Positions 9,658-12,288 of a DNA stretch of 12,288 nt are shown here, one piece after another (the stretch's first letter is position 1; every line of letters begins with the position of its first letter). Both the position numbers and the translations under genes were made by a program. The stretch spans positions 19,411 through 31,698 of the forward strand of contig KN817739.1 in assembly GCA_000827495.1 (NCBI GenBank). The letters are read 5' to 3'. Source of the stretch: Hypholoma sublateritium FD-334 SS-4. Taxonomy: Eukaryota; Basidiomycota; Agaricomycetes; Agaricales; Strophariaceae. The notes under the pieces are model-generated. The model did not search any database. It saw only the letters and a program-made list of their open reading frames with translations, and had not been told where the DNA came from.

Positions 9658-9970
9658 GACTTTGCCAAATCCAGCCCAAGTCCATCTTTTGGGCAGCAGC
9701 ACCTGAGACTGCAAAGTTATCTAATCTAGTTGATATCTAGCTGATAAAAGGCCCTTATCTCATTGTTTTGTGTGCAGACTTTAAAAAATATTTCATAATT
9801 TTCTGAGGGGGTCAATTTTGCAAATAGGCAGCTGTTCAAAAATTCATTTTGTGTTTTGCCAAATAAGGAAGCCACCTACAGTGATGATTTTGGTATATTT
9901 GGGTAGCCCGGAATTTTCTGCTAATTTAGCAATTTTTTCTCATTTTTCTATTTTTAGACTAGCTTATCTA
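9658..9970 (-). repeat. Right terminal inverted repeat
   Basis: This is the reverse complement of 1-360 without the left-only block at 192-238. The outermost 95 bp (9876-9970) match exactly. Differences are confined to the inner two thirds and are mostly transitions. The match can be followed to 9970 only because the window stops at its mirror position on the left. Confidence 0.93.
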
Positions 9971-10000
9971 AGATCATTGCTGCCACATTAGGAAACAGTG
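9971..10000. other. Candidate true right terminus of the transposon (CAGTG)
   Basis: Thirty bases past the verified inverted repeat the sequence reads CAGTG (9996-10000), followed by GCA. Elements of the CACTA superfamily begin with CACTA/CACTG, end with the complement, and duplicate 2-3 bp of target. If this is the end, the left repeat should extend 30 bp to the left of the window and start CACTG. A five-base match can occur by chance, so this is a prediction. Confidence 0.3.
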
Positions 10001-10351
10001 GCAAGTGCCCATTTCATGCATGTGGGGGTGGGCCTTGGGCAACTGCCCTATNATGTATCAGTGGGCAACTTCCCAAGGCTTTGGGCAGTTTCTGCTGTGG
10101 ATATATCACTCTACTTAGGCAACTACCATGGGTTGATACATGAAAACAGCAGCCATGGTTGGGGTATGGGCATTCTCACAAACACTGATCCAGAACAGAG
10201 TTGTGTTATCATGGCTTCGCCTGAATCGACATTGAGCCTTTACAACTTTCAAAAACTCTGTTCTGTGCTCTGTGCCTACAGGTTCTTTGAAATAGTTTCC
10301 CTTCATGCACAATGCATTTCCTGAATCCCTAGCACCTCCCCCATAGTCTCT
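10001..10351. other. Flank of the transposon, no confirmed gene
   Basis: This flank holds dispersed repeat copy B and several GGGCA/TGCCC-like words that recur within 10028-10090. An open frame at 9998-10324 runs through the repeat and is not convincing as a whole. Its last part, from an ATG at 10211, could be a 5' exon of the downstream gene. A GT at about 10260 would join the CCAG acceptor at 10361-10364 in phase, but the resulting intron would be twice as long as the others here. Confidence 0.4.
10082..10153 (+). repeat. Dispersed repeat, copy B
   Basis: Bases 10082-10127 match 622-667 at 43 of 46 positions in direct orientation, with weaker similarity to about 10153. This copy lies outside the right end of the transposon. 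The repeat is therefore independent of that element, and either family may have inserted next to or into the other. Confidence 0.8.
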
Positions 10352-12288
10352 ATGTTTCTACCAGGGCCGCCGAGTATAAAGGAGGACCTTGAAGTGAATG
10401 GGAAATGTGTCCTATGTCTGCTCTCTGATGATTTTTTGAATAGTCCTTTTCTCGTTTACAAGAATGGCCGGACTTAGTAGCAACTTTTCAGAAGCTGGTG
10501 AAGAACGCAACGAACTCCATTTCAGAGTTCTGTGCATTTCCCAATCCTATGTTCACATTAATGCACATGGCTGCCAGGAACAATGCTGCAACAAAATATC
10601 TCACAATCGAAGAAAACTTCTTATTGGCTGCGATACACGTAGCCGCCCTGACGAAAATTCCGTTTGGTAGGGGAACTTTGCCCGACCTTCCTGCAAACAT
10701 GCCGTTTGTGCCATCTGGGTGGGTTCTTTTCATTCTTCCTTGAAGTCTCAATGCGAATCCGAGCAGTGATTTTACTGATCAAGAATCATATAACTGCTTC
10801 GAAGCTGAATTCAAAGCATTCACTGAGACATGTCATATGGAAGGATCCTCTTTCTCAGCTGCCCATGTCAGTCGTCGCTCGCCCTTCCAACTTGCCGTCA
10901 TGATATCACCTCTCTATCTTTTGTTAACGCGGTGGCTATCAACGAAATCATTCCATCGCCGAACCGTCATCGAACTGGCCGCCAGACTGGGCCCCCATAA
11001 GCCAGCCCGCGTGTTGGCTATTGAAAATGCTATATGGAATGCTATATTTCGTCTTGTAGAGGGTCGCACCTCAAGTCACACGGCGCTACGTGCACTAGCT
11101 GATTCTCTTTCGTGGTCCGATGACAATATATCATCTCATTGTGAAGTCAATGAGCAGTGGTTCACCCCTAAACCACGTGTGTTCTGTTTGCCTTGTTGCT
11201 GAGTTGGTTATTCTAACTAATGATATTTCATATTTACAGTATTGACCACACAATCATCTAATTACAATAATCCGGTGCTTCAAGCGGATAAACCACTGCT
11301 CAAATATCTCAACTCTAGCGCAGGCGATGCCTTGCAACAAATGTTGCCCCTCCCATTGATATCTGTAGCACATGCACTGGGGCAGTCAAATGCTCTGCAT
11401 CCATCATCTATAGCTCACGAGGCACCGACGAACTATGGGAAAATCTCTTCCGTTGATGACAGTCGCGACTTCTACTTTGATGATGTTTCAACCGATGCTG
11501 AATTTCAATCAAAGGACAATCTGGGATCCGGCTCGGATTCAGACCGTGGCATGGATGATACGGAGTACAGTCACTGTTCTCCTGTCCCCGTCGCCACAAA
11601 TCGAAACATTAGCCCTGCAATGCGTGATGATGATTCTGATTCGGAAAGTGACCCCAAACCCATTGCTGAAAGTGAGGATGTCGGACAGTCTGATAGAGAG
11701 TCCGCCCACAATTCTGATCGAATTGAAGAACACTCAGACACCGGCAATGGCTTAGGAGAAAACAGTGGCGATGGAGTGGATCCGGAGACATCAACTTGGA
11801 AATCAGGTTTGCTTTCTTGATGGGAAAGATATCAGACAACTCATCAACAGGATCTATAGTGGACACTTCCAGCATTAGCGACTCTGACACCGACTCTGAA
11901 TCACCTGAAAGAGACATCGAAAAAGGNTCACATGTCCAGAANGCGGTAGATTCTCGACCCACTGGAACTCGTAGAACTCCCNAAAGTGGAGGTGTTGGGG
12001 TAAAAGNGATAGGTGGACTGTTAGGCNCCNCAAATCCCAACACTTCATCGANNAAGCGTCACNNCTCCCTTTCGCCTTCTTCTACTCGACTTGGATCGAA
12101 GGAAAACCCTATTGATGTGGACACAGTTGCTTCTTTATTCGACCCCATAGTCNTCAGGGAATATGTANGGGCTTTCTGTCCTTCAACTTCCTCTCTACTG
12201 AAATCGCCTTACAGGTCAAGAAAGAAGAGATATCTCTCCCTTTGCAAGCAAATCCTATGATCAAAGGGAAGCAGACTTACAGCGTGTT
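10352..12288 (+). CDS. Unrecognised acidic, serine-rich protein, partial at the window end
   Basis: The exons I can join in phase are 10352-10393, 10444-10718, 10767-11176, 11240-11806, 11851-12164 and 12215 to beyond the edge. The introns are 50, 48, 63, 44 and 50 nt, all GT-AG. The ATG at 10352 is the simplest start, but the gene may begin in an upstream exon because CCAG|GG just after it could be an acceptor. The first ~250 residues are helical and partly hydrophobic, with segments such as LLAAIHVAALTKIPFGRG and FQLAVMISPLYLLLTRW. They are not long enough to insist on membrane helices. From about residue 290 the chain is rich in Asp, Ser and Glu (for example DDDSDSESD and SDSDTDSESPE). Near 12110 is ENPIDVDTV, which resembles a SUMO-interaction motif. 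No disabling mutation is apparent in this reading. I do not recognise the family. It may be a host nuclear protein or a gene of another mobile element. N positions cluster at 11927-12168. Confidence 0.65.

Larger units (their letters stand above)
1..9970. mobile_element. Large DNA transposon with long terminal inverted repeats and a divergent gene pair
   Basis: The first 360 bases reappear inverted at 9658-9970, enclosing two divergent genes and nothing resembling a reverse transcriptase. This is the layout of a cut-and-paste DNA transposon of about 10 kb. The plus-strand gene is transposase-like and the minus-strand gene is an unknown companion. The window opens exactly inside the left repeat, so the true left terminus and the target-site duplication are not visible. 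The real right end may lie up to about 30 bp further out: a CAGTG at 9996-10000 would match the CACTG/CAGTG ends of the CACTA (EnSpm) superfamily. Four nonsense codons in the transposase-like gene and two suspected frame breaks in the companion suggest a non-autonomous, decaying copy. The superfamily assignment is inference; the inverted repeats are seen directly. Confidence 0.88.

Noticed and set aside
1..10153. An LTR retrotransposon
   Set aside because: The terminal repeats are inverted, and no reverse transcriptase, integrase or capsid-like sequence is visible. The direct repeats at 622 and 10082 are short and asymmetrically placed.
9998..10324. A 108-codon plus-strand frame at the right flank
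   Set aside because: It crosses dispersed repeat copy B and has no protein character. At most its 3' part from 10211 might be an exon.
10444..10476. A frameshift between two coding-like frames near 10472
   Set aside because: A 50-nt intron (10394-10443, GTGAAT to GAATAG) joins the frames in phase without any indel.
10741..10743. An apparent fifth in-frame TGA in the right-hand gene
   Set aside because: It lies inside a 48-nt segment (10719-10766) with a GTGGGT donor and an AGCAG acceptor that keeps phase, so it is intronic.

Overview
The window looks like a piece of a mushroom-forming basidiomycete (Agaricomycete) genome. Its genes are cut by many introns of about 44-74 nt with GT-AG borders. 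The large gene in the middle resembles a transposase-like family that I recognise as widely expanded in Agaricomycetes. Scattered N positions, two possible one-base frame breaks and an abundance of repeats point to a repeat-rich draft assembly. I cannot name the species.

About four fifths of the window (1-9970, possibly to 10000) is a single large DNA transposon. Its ends are long terminal inverted repeats: 360 bp on the left and 313 bp on the right. They are identical over the outer 95 bp and about 95% identical overall, apart from a 47-bp block found only on the left. Inside are two divergent genes whose first codons lie about 30 bp apart. On the plus strand is a 14-exon gene for a ~1,200-residue protein (5004-9327). 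It has an N-terminal BED/C2H2-like zinc finger, a CxxC knuckle and a conserved core that I read as a CACTA/tnp2- or KDZ-like transposase. On the minus strand is a companion gene of roughly 700 residues and unknown function (about 4972-2676). The plus gene carries four in-frame stops. All four are TGA and all sit where I expect arginine, the pattern left by CGA to TGA decay. The copy therefore looks inactivated.

The left arm of the element, between the inverted repeat and the minus-strand gene, holds about 1.4 kb of GC- and CpG-rich DNA (about 690-2060) with no convincing gene. Its composition differs sharply from the CpG-poor, decayed transposon genes. A 46-bp core repeat at 622-667 precedes it and recurs in the same orientation just outside the right end of the element (10082-10127).

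Right of the element, from about 10352 to the window end, lies a separate intron-containing gene that appears intact and runs off the edge. It encodes an unrecognised protein with a hydrophobic/helical first half and an acidic, serine-rich second half. It could be a host gene or a gene of another element.
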